DNA of 6,140 nucleotides from positions 1 through 6,140 of the forward strand of contig JALNYR010000146.1 of the NCBI GenBank assembly GCA_023229725.1, given 5' to 3'. The number at the start of each line of letters is the position of its first letter. Within the stretch, counting starts at the first letter, position 1. The notes beneath the pieces are model-generated. The model made no database searches and was not told the origin of the DNA. It saw nothing but the letters and a program-made list of their open reading frames with translations. The stretch is from Dehalococcoidia bacterium. Its GTDB lineage: Bacteria > Chloroflexota > Dehalococcoidia > GIF9 > AB-539-J10. Position numbers and translations under genes: made by a program. Positions 6,135 to 6,140 of the stretch are shown in pieces.

Positions 6135-6140
6135 CTAGGC

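Overview
The window is a compact stretch of a tailed-phage or prophage genome, the tail-morphogenesis module of a siphovirus (long non-contractile tail). All genes lie on the minus strand, so transcription runs from high to low coordinates. It is GC-rich by eye and almost entirely coding: the only bases outside genes are about 9 between the tape measure and the next gene, plus the last 19 of the window. No promoter, terminator, tRNA, CRISPR array, insertion sequence or host metabolic gene is visible. The host cannot be fixed from the sequence. GC richness, strong AGGAGG-type ribosome binding sites and GTG starts fit a bacterial phage of a high-GC host, for example an actinobacterium or a chloroflexote, but that is inference.

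In transcription order the layout is: (1) major tail (tube) protein, 6121 to 5126; (2) a small helical tail assembly chaperone, gpG-like, 5129 to 4836; (3) its -1 frameshift extension, gpGT-like, ending at 4624; (4) a 966-residue tape measure protein, 4624 to 1724; (5) a distal-tail (Dit)-like protein, 1714 to 908; (6) the N-terminal 303 codons of a tail hub / tail-associated protein that starts at 911 and runs off the low end. This matches the classical siphovirus order tube, G/GT, tape measure, distal tail, hub. Genes overlap by 4, 1 and 4 bases (ATGA, TAGTG, ATGA) or are 9 bases apart, so they almost certainly form one translationally coupled operon.

The genes would cooperate as follows. 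The G and GT chaperones coat the tape measure and recruit tube subunits. The tape measure sets tail length, roughly 145 nm if the usual ~1.5 angstrom per residue holds. Dit and the hub protein form the tip on which the tube is built and which contacts the host.

The most informative element is the recoding site between the two chaperone frames: a perfect X XXY YYZ heptamer (C CCA AAC, minus strand 4860 to 4854), a 6-base spacer, then a perfect 8-bp stem with a 6-base loop that holds the G stop codon. Two further points stand out: a jelly-roll-like module that seems inserted in the hub protein, and a perfect in-frame 3 x 21-bp tandem repeat near the tape-measure C terminus. I found no convincing sign of a wholly new biological system here.
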